Shown here piece after piece: positions 6,900 to 13,118 of a stretch of 18,406 bases of DNA. The notes under the pieces were generated by a model. That model saw nothing but the letters and a program-made list of their open reading frames with translations. It made no database searches and had not been told where the DNA came from. Numbering within the stretch: the first letter of the stretch is position 1; each line of letters begins with the position of its first letter. This DNA comes from JBMOLL01 sp049325415. GTDB taxonomy: Bacteria > Bacteroidota > Bacteroidia > Bacteroidales > GCA-2748055. The stretch lies in the NCBI GenBank assembly GCA_049325415.1, contig JBMOLL010000026.1, positions 1 to 18,406 of the forward strand, read 5' to 3'. The position numbers and the translations under genes are program-made.

Positions 6900-7427
6900 A
6901 TGAAAAGTATTCTTTCCATGGCGGTCCTGGTCCTGCTGGTATCGGGCTGCCGGCCCGAGGTGACGGAAACGTCAACGAAAACCACCCATCCCAGCCATAA
7001 ATACACCCTGTCCGACCGGACGGCAGCCTCCCTGAACTACCTGGAATCGGATTATGTGCCGGTGTATTCCGATATATACGAGCGCGACGGGACCAAGCGC
7101 TTTATGCTAACCACTACCATCAGCATCCGCAATACTTCCCTGTCCGATTCAGCCTATATCCTGCATGCCCGCTATTACGATTCGTATGGAAAGCCGCTGA
7201 AGGATTATCTCGATTCAACCGTCCTGCTCAGTCCGCTGGAATCGGTCGAATTCGTGGTGGAGGAGGTGGAGGACCTCGGCGGGGCGGGGGCCAATTTTAT
7301 TGTCGAATGGGGCGCCGATCGCTGGTCGGATCAGATCCTGATCCAGTCGGTCATGATCGGGACCTTTGCCGGACAGGGCGTTTCCTTTCTGTCGGATGCA
7401 AAGGTGATCAGTTCTTCGGGCAGGTAA
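6900..7427 (+). CDS. DUF3124-domain lipoprotein
   Basis: From the ATG at 6900 the product is 175 residues with a lipoprotein signal peptide (MKSILSMAVLVLLVSGC), the acylated cysteine being C17. An upstream in-frame TTG at 6876 would add eight residues before the signal and lies in the promoter element, so I prefer 6900. After a short polar linker, residues about 45-170 match DUF3124: SDYVPVYSDIYERDG, LTTTISIRNTS, YYDSYGKPLKDYLD, SVEFVVEEVEDLGGAGANFI, then VMIGTFAGQGVSFLSDAKV. The domain looks like an all-beta periplasmic fold; its function is not established. The protein is predicted to be anchored in a membrane facing the periplasm. No partner gene follows: it is convergent with the T9SS protein at 7591. 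Confidence 0.88.
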   Translation: MKSILSMAVLVLLVSGCRPEVTETSTKTTHPSHKYTLSDRTAASLNYLESDYVPVYSDIYERDGTKRFMLTTTISIRNTSLSDSAYILHARYYDSYGKPLKDYLDSTVLLSPLESVEFVVEEVEDLGGAGANFIVEWGADRWSDQILIQSVMIGTFAGQGVSFLSDAKVISSSGR

Positions 7428-7451
7428 TTCTCCTTCCAGAAAGCAAAAAAA

Positions 7452-7512
7452 CTCACCCCTGTCCCTTTTTCCGTTTCTGCCGCAGCAGGCACGGGTGAGG
7501 GACAGGGGTGAG
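7452..7512 (-). terminator. Intrinsic terminator for the T9SS protein gene (minus strand)
   Basis: Perfect 15-bp arms CTCACCCCTGTCCCT (7452-7466) and its complement (7498-7512) enclose a 31-base loop. On the minus strand the stem is followed at once by a run of seven T (complement of 7445-7451, apart from one base), as in an intrinsic terminator. On the + strand only weak T follows, so it serves the minus-strand gene ending at 7591 best; it might also end the lipoprotein transcript. Confidence 0.7.
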
Positions 7513-7590
7513 CTGTTTCCGGGATGGTTTCCGGTAATTTACCGACGAACAAGGTCAGCAACTACCGGACTGTCTCCCTTTGTTCATTAT

Positions 7591-9513
7591 TTAGTTCTTC
7601 ATCAGCTTGGCCGTCGAACGTGCTCCGTCGGTACCCTCGAAGCTTACCAGGTAAGCTCCGCTTCTCAGGCCGGAGGTGTTGATGGTCAGTGTGCTGGCTG
7701 AATTCACATCGTATACGCCAGCTACCTGGCCGGTGATCGTGTAGATGGTCACCCGCTTCAGGTCGGCGGTAGTGGTGATATTCAGTTCATCGTTGACCGG
7801 GTTCGGGTACATGCTGACCATTCCGGCAAGGGTTCCGGGAATACCCAGTACGATCTCGCCATCGACGCCCCACTTGTAACTGACAGTCATACTGCCGGCT
7901 ACGGTAACAGTACGGTCTCCACCCGGTGCCGGGTCGCCGCTGTTCCAGCCGGTTCCCTTGAAGAACTTAAAGGAGATCACGCCATCGGGCAGGGAAAGGT
8001 CGATCGTGTAGACCGAATCCTGGTCCAGGTCGAACATCTCGTTGTTGGCATTGGTACCGGGTTCGGCCCATGTTCCGTAGATACCGCCCAGGGCTCCGGA
8101 GATAAATACCTGCTGTCCATCGCCAAGTCCCGAACCTCTCATATCAACGTTGATGGTCTGTACCGGCGGGGTCATCGGGTCGGGATCGCTGTTCAGACGG
8201 ATATCGTCGAAGTAGATCTCGATGTCTTCGGTAAGATCAACCGGGTCGTTAAAGTCGGGCATGAAGACGATTTTGGAATAATCGCCGGTGGCATTGGAGA
8301 AGTCGAATACAAAATCTTCCCACTGGTTGACTGCCGTCTGGGCATTTGTCGAAGCCACTTCGATATTGCCGGTGGCGCCGCCTTCAATCTTGAATTTGAT
8401 CGGGCTGATGCGTGATTTCATCACCTTCACGTGCACGTATTTGTCGGTGTCGAAATTCACGGGGGAGGAGAGGGTGCCGTAGAACCCCGACCATACCACG
8501 CCGTCTTTTGCCCGGTGCATGTGGGTAACGTAGGAGCTCAGGTTCACGCCCGAGGGATCGGGGTTGGGCTCAATGGTGAAGGTGCTGGCATCCATGGAGT
8601 TCATTTTCAGGAACTCATAGTTTTCAGCAATATATTTCTCGTCTGAAGTGGAAGAAATCTCTCCCTGGGTTCCGAATTTATAGCTTACTTCCATGTTGCT
8701 GGTGAACTGGAGAACGCGGTCGCCGCCGGGGGCATTGTCGCCACCGCCCCAGCCTGTTCCTTTGAAGAATTTGAAGGCATAGAGATCATCGGGAAGATTC
8801 AGGGTAACCGTGTAAATTCCGTCAACATCAGGATCGGTCATCTCCAGTGCAGGTACTGAGCCCGGTTCAGGCCAGTTTCCGTAAGCTCCACCGAAAGCAC
8901 CCGAAACGTAGACCGGTTCGCCGGCCATACCGGCTGCGCTCATATCGACGTTCAGCTTCAGCGAGGGAGCGGTCATGGGATTGGGATCATTGCTGGCGAT
9001 GATATCATCGAAATAGATGGTGATATCTTCGGTCAGGTCAACCGGGTCGTTGAAGTCGGGCATGAAAACGATCTTGGTGTATTCGCCGGTGGCATCGGTA
9101 AAGTCGAACACCATGTCTTCCCATCCGTTTACCACGGTCTGGGTATTCATGGAGGCTACCTCGATGTTTCCGGTTGCTCCACCCTCGATCTTGAATTTCA
9201 CGGGGCTGATCCTGGGTTTCCAGACTTTGACATGGATGTATTTATACGTGTCAAAATCGATGGGAGCAGCCAGTGTCCCGTAAAAACCGCCCCAGGCTAC
9301 ACCGTCTTTGTCGCGGAAGAACTCCACCACATAGGAACTCAGGTTGCAGCCCGATTTGTCGGGATTGGGCTTCACGATCATCGTACCGGCGTCTTCGGCA
9401 CCACCCGACATGTAGTTCATCGTGAGACTTTCGAAATCTTCCATGACCTGCTGGGCAAGCAGTGCCCCGGAAAAGGCCATGAAAATGCTTAACAAAAGGT
9501 AGATTTTTTTCAT
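7591..9513 (-). CDS. Secreted two-fold repeat protein with carbohydrate-binding-like domains and T9SS sorting domain
   Basis: The 640-residue product has a signal peptide (1-21, ending LLAQ) and a two-domain unit present twice in tandem. Domain A (about 26-175 and 299-443) is a jelly-roll-like module with matched blocks KPNPDKSG/EPNPDPSG, GGATGNIEVAS (111 and 378) and IVFMPDFNDPVDLTEDI. Domain B (about 184-285 and 452-554) resembles starch-binding/CBM20-like Ig folds: VYVSGAFGG, WPEPG, then AFKFFKGTGWGGGDNAPGGD. Copies are offset by 267-268 residues. The tail (567-640: YPNPVNDELNI, SGLRSGAYLVSF, KLMKN) is a type A T9SS sorting domain. No catalytic motif is visible; a surface glycan-binding or structural role is an inference. 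It is followed by an intrinsic terminator on its own strand. Confidence 0.85.
   Translation of the reverse strand: MKKIYLLLSIFMAFSGALLAQQVMEDFESLTMNYMSGGAEDAGTMIVKPNPDKSGCNLSSYVVEFFRDKDGVAWGGFYGTLAAPIDFDTYKYIHVKVWKPRISPVKFKIEGGATGNIEVASMNTQTVVNGWEDMVFDFTDATGEYTKIVFMPDFNDPVDLTEDITIYFDDIIASNDPNPMTAPSLKLNVDMSAAGMAGEPVYVSGAFGGAYGNWPEPGSVPALEMTDPDVDGIYTVTLNLPDDLYAFKFFKGTGWGGGDNAPGGDRVLQFTSNMEVSYKFGTQGEISSTSDEKYIAENYEFLKMNSMDASTFTIEPNPDPSGVNLSSYVTHMHRAKDGVVWSGFYGTLSSPVNFDTDKYVHVKVMKSRISPIKFKIEGGATGNIEVASTNAQTAVNQWEDFVFDFSNATGDYSKIVFMPDFNDPVDLTEDIEIYFDDIRLNSDPDPMTPPVQTINVDMRGSGLGDGQQVFISGALGGIYGTWAEPGTNANNEMFDLDQDSVYTIDLSLPDGVISFKFFKGTGWNSGDPAPGGDRTVTVAGSMTVSYKWGVDGEIVLGIPGTLAGMVSMYPNPVNDELNITTTADLKRVTIYTITGQVAGVYDVNSASTLTINTSGLRSGAYLVSFEGTDGARSTAKLMKN
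7852..8619 (-). repeat. Intragenic tandem duplication, copy 2 (A2-B2 domains)
   Basis: Encodes residues 299-554 of the same protein. Identity to copy 1 is highest in the central block (FKIEGGATGNIEVAS, then IVFMPDFNDPVDLTEDI) and lower at the N-terminal edge, so the duplication is diverged rather than recent. Confidence 0.8.
8659..9438 (-). repeat. Intragenic tandem duplication, copy 1 (A1-B1 domains)
   Basis: Encodes residues 26-285. It is related to copy 2 at 7852-8619 at both protein and DNA level, for example the shared run CAACCGGGTCGTT followed by AAGTCGGGCATGAA (near 9039 and 8238). The offset is about 801-804 bases. Confidence 0.8.
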
Positions 9514-9932
9514 AGTTCAGAAATTTAGTTAGTAAATGCGTGTTTAAAAGTTCTTTCAATAGAAACCTCCATTGCCTGAAATTGTTTTGCGTCCGGTGTT
9601 TTTTATCATTTTGTTTCTCCGGGCCGGATCAATAAACTGCAAGGGCTGTCTCCCTGATCAAGTTATGAAAAAGGAAATGATCCTGCGCTTTTCCATTTGT
9701 GTTTGCCGGCATGATTTCTCTGTCCGGCACTGTAGACAATAAGTTTAAATTACAGAAATACAGCAAGATATATCTCATTTCTTAAAATTCCGGCTGTAAC
9801 TACTTAAAACTACTCAAAGCGAAGCGGGCAGGACCTTTCCTTGTTTCCGCCCTTGTTTTCGCAGGGCAGTGGAATGGAAATGCTCCTGGAATCCGGTTAA
9901 AAAGATGGTGGGTGCGAAGCTTTTCCTGTGCA
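9514..9932. other. Gene-free intergenic stretch
   Basis: This lies between the divergent T9SS protein and crcB genes and should contain the promoter of the former. A weak inverted repeat TGCCGG-N14-CCGGCA is present near 9704-9729. I saw no exact -7 element on the minus strand, no convincing ORF and no known RNA motif. Confidence 0.4.
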
Positions 9933-10025
9933 TAATTTTGATGTATCTTGCAGCTTGTTAATGAATGCAGGTGACCCCTGGCCAATTATGATCTCCGGCC
10001 CTGTGAGCCGGGAAATTTTTTCCGT
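9933..10025 (+). promoter_or_regulatory. crcB promoter element and leader with short ORF
   Basis: TAATTTTG (9933-9940) matches the Bacteroidota -7 element TAnnTTTG and would start transcription near 9947, giving a leader of roughly 80 bases. In it, an ATG at 9961 opens a 23-codon ORF that stops at 10030-10032, overlapping the crcB start (ATGCTGA). A terminator-like hairpin (9995-10011) follows inside it. This is a plausible control leader. I looked for the fluoride riboswitch core (GGNGAUGG, then GCUGAUG and CC) and did not find a convincing match. Confidence 0.4.
9995..10021 (+). terminator. Terminator- or attenuator-like hairpin just before crcB
   Basis: CCGGC (9995-9999) pairs with GCCGG (10007-10011) around a 7-base loop, followed by GAAA and a run of six T (10016-10021), five bases from the crcB ATG. 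The stem is short. The location suggests a control element rather than an end of transcription. Confidence 0.35.
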
Positions 10026-10403
10026 ATGCTGAAATCTCTCTTCATAGCCGGTCTGGGCGGATTTATCGGAACGGTCCTGCGCTTCTGGGTATCCCGTTTT
10101 ATCCAGGTTTCCTTTGATACGGTTTTTCCCTGGGGCACCTTTCTTGTCAACATTCTTGGGAGCCTGCTCATCGGGATCTTCTTTGGTCTCTCGGAGCGGG
10201 GAAATATTATGAGCCCGGAATGGCGGATTTTTCTGACCGTCGGGATCTGCGGCGGATTCACCACTTTCTCTTCCTTTTCCTACGATGCCCTGCTGCTGAT
10301 CCAGTCGAGGGAGATCCTCAGGGTAGTCCTATATGCCTCGCTCAGTTTTTTCCTGGGACTCGTGGCGGTATTTACCGGCCGTTTAATGATTAAAGCTATC
10401 TGA
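10026..10403 (+). CDS. crcB: Fluoride exporter CrcB/FluC
   Basis: The 125-residue protein has four hydrophobic helices and the CrcB/Fluc signatures: GLGGFIGTVLRF (9-20), WGTFLVNILGSLLIG (36-50, with the pore-lining asparagine N42) and GICGGFTTFSSFS (73-85, with the family's T-F-S and phenylalanine pore residues). Fluc proteins form dual-topology dimers that let F- leave the cytoplasm. The length is normal for single-gene Fluc. It is the first gene of a likely three-gene unit: the DUF190 gene starts two bases after its stop. A leader with a -7 element and a hairpin precedes it. The ATG at 10026 puts the first helix at the usual distance from the N-terminus. Confidence 0.93.
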   Translation: MLKSLFIAGLGGFIGTVLRFWVSRFIQVSFDTVFPWGTFLVNILGSLLIGIFFGLSERGNIMSPEWRIFLTVGICGGFTTFSSFSYDALLLIQSREILRVVLYASLSFFLGLVAVFTGRLMIKAI

Positions 10404-10404
10404 T

Positions 10405-10767
10405 ATGGAAGCCTTTGAAAACGGATGCCTGCTGAGGATCTTTCTCAGTTCAACCGACAAACCCGGAAACGAACTGCTTTACGAAACCATTGTATTCAAA
10501 GCAAAGGAGGAGAATATCAAGGGTGCCACCGTTTTAAAGGGGATCCTGGGTTACGGGGCCAGTTCGGTGATTCATTCGTACAAATTCTGGGAAGTGAGTG
10601 AAAAGCTTCCCGTAGTGGTGGAGATTATTGATGAGGAGGACAAGGTGCTGGCGTTTTATGAGAAGATCCGCCCCCTGCTGGAAGAAGTCCGGTATGGCTG
10701 CCTGGTCACCACGGAAAAGATTAACATACGCATGTACAAATCTGGCCGGAAGCGGCTCTTTGACTGA
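10405..10767 (+). CDS. DUF190 protein associated with CrcB
   Basis: The 120-residue soluble protein matches DUF190: LLRIFLSSTDKPGNELLYET, KEENIKGATVLKGILGYGAS, then EKLPVVVEIIDEEDKVLAFY and VTTEKINI. This family has a PII-like ferredoxin fold and commonly sits beside crcB, where it is thought to modulate fluoride export; its mechanism is unknown. One base separates the crcB stop from this ATG, so the two are surely co-transcribed and probably translationally coupled. No metal- or nucleotide-binding motif can be assigned by eye. Confidence 0.9.
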   Translation: MEAFENGCLLRIFLSSTDKPGNELLYETIVFKAKEENIKGATVLKGILGYGASSVIHSYKFWEVSEKLPVVVEIIDEEDKVLAFYEKIRPLLEEVRYGCLVTTEKINIRMYKSGRKRLFD

Positions 10768-10802
10768 TATAATTTACTTAATTCACCGTTAAACCAAAAC
10801 AC

Positions 10803-11273
10803 ATGATCAATGTTGAAATTCCCGGACAGCGCGCGCTTGAACTTCAGTATCTCGTGCTTGATTTTAACGGCACCCTGGCGGTCGACGGGAAAATCATCGG
10901 GGAAGTGGTCTCTTTACTCCGGGAATTGGGAGCGCTGATGGAGATCCATGTGATCACTGCCGATACCTTTGGCAGCGCAGCCGGACAGCTGAAGGGCCTG
11001 CCCTGTAAACTTCATGTTATCCCCGATCAGGCTCAGGACAGGGCCAAACTACGGTATATTTCCTCCCTGGGTTTTGAAAAAGTGGTGACCATCGGAAACG
11101 GGCTCAACGATACCCTGATGCTTACCCATGCTGCACTGGGAATAGGTGTTATACAGGAAGAAGGGGCCTCTCTGCATGCCATGATGGGGGCCAGGGTAAT
11201 CTGCCGGAGCATCACCGATGCGCTGGGACTGCTGCTGAATCCGCGCAGACTGAGCGCTACCCTGCGAAATTAA
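10803..11273 (+). CDS. HAD-superfamily protein resembling the P domain of P-type ATPases
   Basis: The 156-residue cytoplasmic protein has the HAD motifs: DFNGT (D20 nucleophile), TAD (T52), K82, and GNGLNDTLML with D103. It resembles the soluble P-type-ATPase-like group, which contains only the phosphorylation core. In motif I the second acidic residue used by HAD phosphatases as general acid is asparagine (N22), so classical phosphatase activity is doubtful; a phosphotransfer or binding role is possible. The ATG lies 35 bases after the DUF190 stop, and the gene is followed by a terminator, so it belongs to the crcB unit. A link to fluoride is inferred from position only; fluoride and fluoro-aluminates do inhibit phosphoryl-transfer enzymes in general. 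Confidence 0.85.
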   Translation: MINVEIPGQRALELQYLVLDFNGTLAVDGKIIGEVVSLLRELGALMEIHVITADTFGSAAGQLKGLPCKLHVIPDQAQDRAKLRYISSLGFEKVVTIGNGLNDTLMLTHAALGIGVIQEEGASLHAMMGARVICRSITDALGLLLNPRRLSATLRN

Positions 11274-11316
11274 ACGACAACATGACAGGGTGTTCACCTG
11301 TTAATTATGTCATTAT

Positions 11317-11337
11317 GACACATTTAGTGTCGTTTTT
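11317..11337 (+). terminator. Terminator of the crcB-DUF190-HAD unit
   Basis: GACAC (11317-11321) pairs with GTGTC (11327-11331) around ATTTA, followed by G and five T (11333-11337). The stem is short. An overlapping palindrome TGTCATTATGACA (11308-11320) and a further weak hairpin ACAGG-N7-CCTGT (about 11285-11301) lie just upstream; together they form a hairpin-rich 3' end. Confidence 0.5.
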
Positions 11338-11358
11338 GCAGGGGGATTTCCATCGTTG

Positions 11359-11372
11359 AAAAGTATACTTTT
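11359..11372. promoter_or_regulatory. Palindrome AAAAGTATACTTTT upstream of hsp20
   Basis: A perfect 14-bp palindrome about 135 bases before the hsp20 start. A second inverted repeat, CCTGTCA-N14-TGACAGG (11422-11449), lies between it and the gene. Either could bind a regulator. Neither matches the CIRCE element. Confidence 0.3.
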
Positions 11373-11507
11373 TAATTCTGTGCTGTAATACAATCAGTTA
11401 TTATTTTCATCCGTTTTTTTGCCTGTCATACGGTACGGGATTTGACAGGACAGGGGTGTAATGATTGATTTAATGAATGTCTAACTTAAATAATGGAGGA
11501 ATTAACC

Positions 11508-11960
11508 ATGACACTTGCGAAATTTTCAAACAACTGGGTTCCGACCTTTCCTTCATTGATCGACCGTTTCTTTGAAGGGGACCTGATGGATTGGAACCGG
11601 AGCAACTTTGCATCCGTCAATTCAACTTTACCGGCTGTAAACGTAAAGGAGAACGATAACGAATTCATGATCGAAGTTGCCGCACCCGGACTGAAGAAAG
11701 AGGACTTCCGTCTGAACTACGACAATGGCCGTCTGACCATCTCCTCGGAGAAAAAAGTGGAAAATGAAGAGAAGGAGGGCGACAGGGTGACGCGAAGGGA
11801 GTTCAGCTACCAGTCGTTCCAGCGTTCCTTCACCATGACCGAGAATGTGGTGGATGTGGAAAAGATTGCTGCAAAATATGAAGACGGGATCCTTCACGTG
11901 ACTATCCCGAAAAGGGAAGAAGTGAAACCGAAACCGGCAAGGATGATTGCCATTTCCTGA
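11508..11960 (+). CDS. Small heat shock protein, Hsp20/alpha-crystallin family
   Basis: From ATG 11508 the product is 150 residues: an N-terminal arm with MTLAKF, FPSLIDRFF and DLMDWNRSNF, an alpha-crystallin domain at about 40-138, and a C-terminal I-x-I motif (MIAIS). Within the domain are PAVNVKENDNEFMIEVAAPG, YDNGRLTISSEKK and the family signature AKYEDGILHVTIPK. The protein holds unfolded clients for refolding and works as a cytoplasmic oligomer. I prefer 11508 to the in-frame ATG at 11493, because GGAGGA (11495-11500) is then a Shine-Dalgarno at seven bases spacing and MTL-x-KF is the usual Bacteroidota N-terminus. A strong terminator follows. It is monocistronic. Confidence 0.94.
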   Translation: MTLAKFSNNWVPTFPSLIDRFFEGDLMDWNRSNFASVNSTLPAVNVKENDNEFMIEVAAPGLKKEDFRLNYDNGRLTISSEKKVENEEKEGDRVTRREFSYQSFQRSFTMTENVVDVEKIAAKYEDGILHVTIPKREEVKPKPARMIAIS

Positions 11961-11983
11961 TCCGGAAAGTTCTTATTTGAATC

Positions 11984-12009
11984 AAAGGGGCTGAAAAGGC
12001 CCCTTTTTT
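11984..12009 (+). terminator. Intrinsic terminator of hsp20
   Basis: AAAGGGGC (11984-11991) pairs with GCCCCTTT (11999-12006) around TGAAAAG, running into six T (12004-12009). Classic form, 24 bases after the hsp20 stop. Confidence 0.85.
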
Positions 12010-12116
12010 ATTTGCTGAACACTCTGAGGAACAGGAGATTGCACCGGCATGTTCAAAAGCATTTTTATTGCCTTTCTTTTAGTTGTAATTTGCTGATATA
12101 CAATAAATCTGTGCAA

Positions 12117-12578
12117 ATGAAAAGGGCAACGTCTTTTTACTCCGGGACGGGAATGATCTTGCTCCTTTCCCTGGCAACATGGTTTGCCTGTTCTTCCTTA
12201 AATCTCTCTGCACAGGGTATCGACAAGGAAATTATCGGTACCTGGATCCTTGAATCCAACGGTGATCAGCTTTCCGGGGGAGAAATCACTTTCAATGACA
12301 AGGGTAAATATCAGTTCCAGAAAAAGTTTTCCGATGGACAGGGAGCCTCGGAGAGCGGCTGTTACCGGCTGGATGTACGTTATACACCGGCCAACCTGCT
12401 GCTCTGTCTGGGCGACTGTAATGCCGCCGGAGCCGAGTTTACCACCTCGTATTGCCTGGCAAGGATCTCCAAAGACGGGAAACTGGAGATCATTATTTCC
12501 TCGGAAGGTAATTTTCCCCCGAAGTTTCCCAGGGATAAAATGAGCAAGGGCTACTACACTTTTGTAAGAAGCGAGTGA
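12117..12578 (+). CDS. Exported lipocalin-like protein of unknown role
   Basis: From ATG 12117 the product is 153 residues with an N-terminal export signal (MILLLSLATWFACSS, then LNLSAQG), probably cut after SAQ. The C in WFACSS is a poor lipobox, so a lipid anchor is less likely. The mature part opens with IIGTWILESNGDQLSGGEI and FNDKGKYQFQ, a pattern seen in lipocalin-like beta-barrel domains. It contains four cysteines (including LLLCLGDCN and SYCLA) that could form periplasmic disulfides. An in-frame ATG at 12012 would add 35 residues but starts on top of the hsp20 terminator and does not look like a signal peptide. It ends 22 bases from the convergent DUF1858 gene. Family assignment is tentative. 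Confidence 0.75.
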   Translation: MKRATSFYSGTGMILLLSLATWFACSSLNLSAQGIDKEIIGTWILESNGDQLSGGEITFNDKGKYQFQKKFSDGQGASESGCYRLDVRYTPANLLLCLGDCNAAGAEFTTSYCLARISKDGKLEIIISSEGNFPPKFPRDKMSKGYYTFVRSE

Positions 12579-12600
12579 GCGGAGCTGCCATTCCGGTAAT

Positions 12601-13116
12601 TTAATCCGGGAGGGCGATCCAGGTCCGGAAAAAGTGATCCTGTTTTCCGGAATATACTGTATATCCTTTTTCTTTAAGCAGGGAAATTACAGGTGCCGGC
12701 ACAAAGGGCGCATCAACACAGAGCAGTTCACCTTTCCCTAGTGACTGTGCTTCCCTGAGAATACTGGCCATGGGGCTGTCGCCCCGGTTGATGACCGGGC
12801 CGGCATCGTATATGGTTTTGAGGCGATGTTTCTCCGCCCAGCCCGGTGGGGGAGGCAGGAGCTCATCTCCTTCTGCGAAGGACAGCGGGGCCTGCCCGGC
12901 AGCCTCCCTCAGTGTGGCGATCAGCTCATCAAGTCTGACACCTCCCGTAACCGCTACCTGCTGCAGGGTGGCAACCCGGGCCACCGTGCGGAAAAGAACC
13001 GGATTTCGCAGTCTGGCGAAAACAGGAGAAAAACCGGTCAGGACCTCCAGCAGGTGGGGATAGGCTTCGAGCAGTGTCCCCACCCTGATCTTCGGCGTAA
13101 TATCGGGTTTATCCAT
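12601..13116 (-). CDS. DUF1858-DUF2249 protein, last gene of the Rrf2 operon
   Basis: The 171-residue cytoplasmic protein has two parts. Residues about 6-75 match DUF1858 (ITPKIRVGTLLEAYPHLLEV, then FARLRNPVLFRTVARVATL), a helical domain often found near hemerythrin-like and ScdA/RIC iron-sulfur repair proteins. Residues about 97-171 match DUF2249 (LKTIYDAGPVINRGDSPM, GELLCVDAPFVPAPVISLL, GYTVYSG), a small alpha/beta domain resembling SirA/TusA-like folds and common in denitrification and anaerobic-respiration clusters. No catalytic site can be named. Its ATG is two bases after the stop of the DUF438 gene, so the two are co-translated. It is likely part of the same redox or NO-related response as its upstream neighbours. 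Confidence 0.85.
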   Translation of the reverse strand: MDKPDITPKIRVGTLLEAYPHLLEVLTGFSPVFARLRNPVLFRTVARVATLQQVAVTGGVRLDELIATLREAAGQAPLSFAEGDELLPPPPGWAEKHRLKTIYDAGPVINRGDSPMASILREAQSLGKGELLCVDAPFVPAPVISLLKEKGYTVYSGKQDHFFRTWIALPD

Positions 13117-13118
13117 CT

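Noticed and set aside
6323..7006. 227-residue minus-strand ORF overlapping the antiporter start and the lipoprotein gene
   Set aside because: Out of frame with the antiporter and antisense to the lipoprotein. The HHHH and arginine-rich stretches come from frame-shifted antiporter codons.
7852..9438. Assembly artefact as the source of the repeated block
   Set aside because: The copies have diverged throughout and both stay in frame, so they are a genuine old duplication.
9800..9985. 61-codon minus-strand ORF in the gap upstream of crcB
   Set aside because: No family resemblance, no start context, and it runs across the crcB promoter element.
9900..10025. Fluoride riboswitch before crcB
   Set aside because: GATGG at 9904-9908 and TGATCTCC near 9988 recall parts of the motif, but the surrounding stem and the pseudoknot complement do not form, so I could not support it.
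11282..11500. CIRCE (HrcA) operator before hsp20
   Set aside because: No TTAGCACTC-N9-GAGTGCTAA sequence is present.
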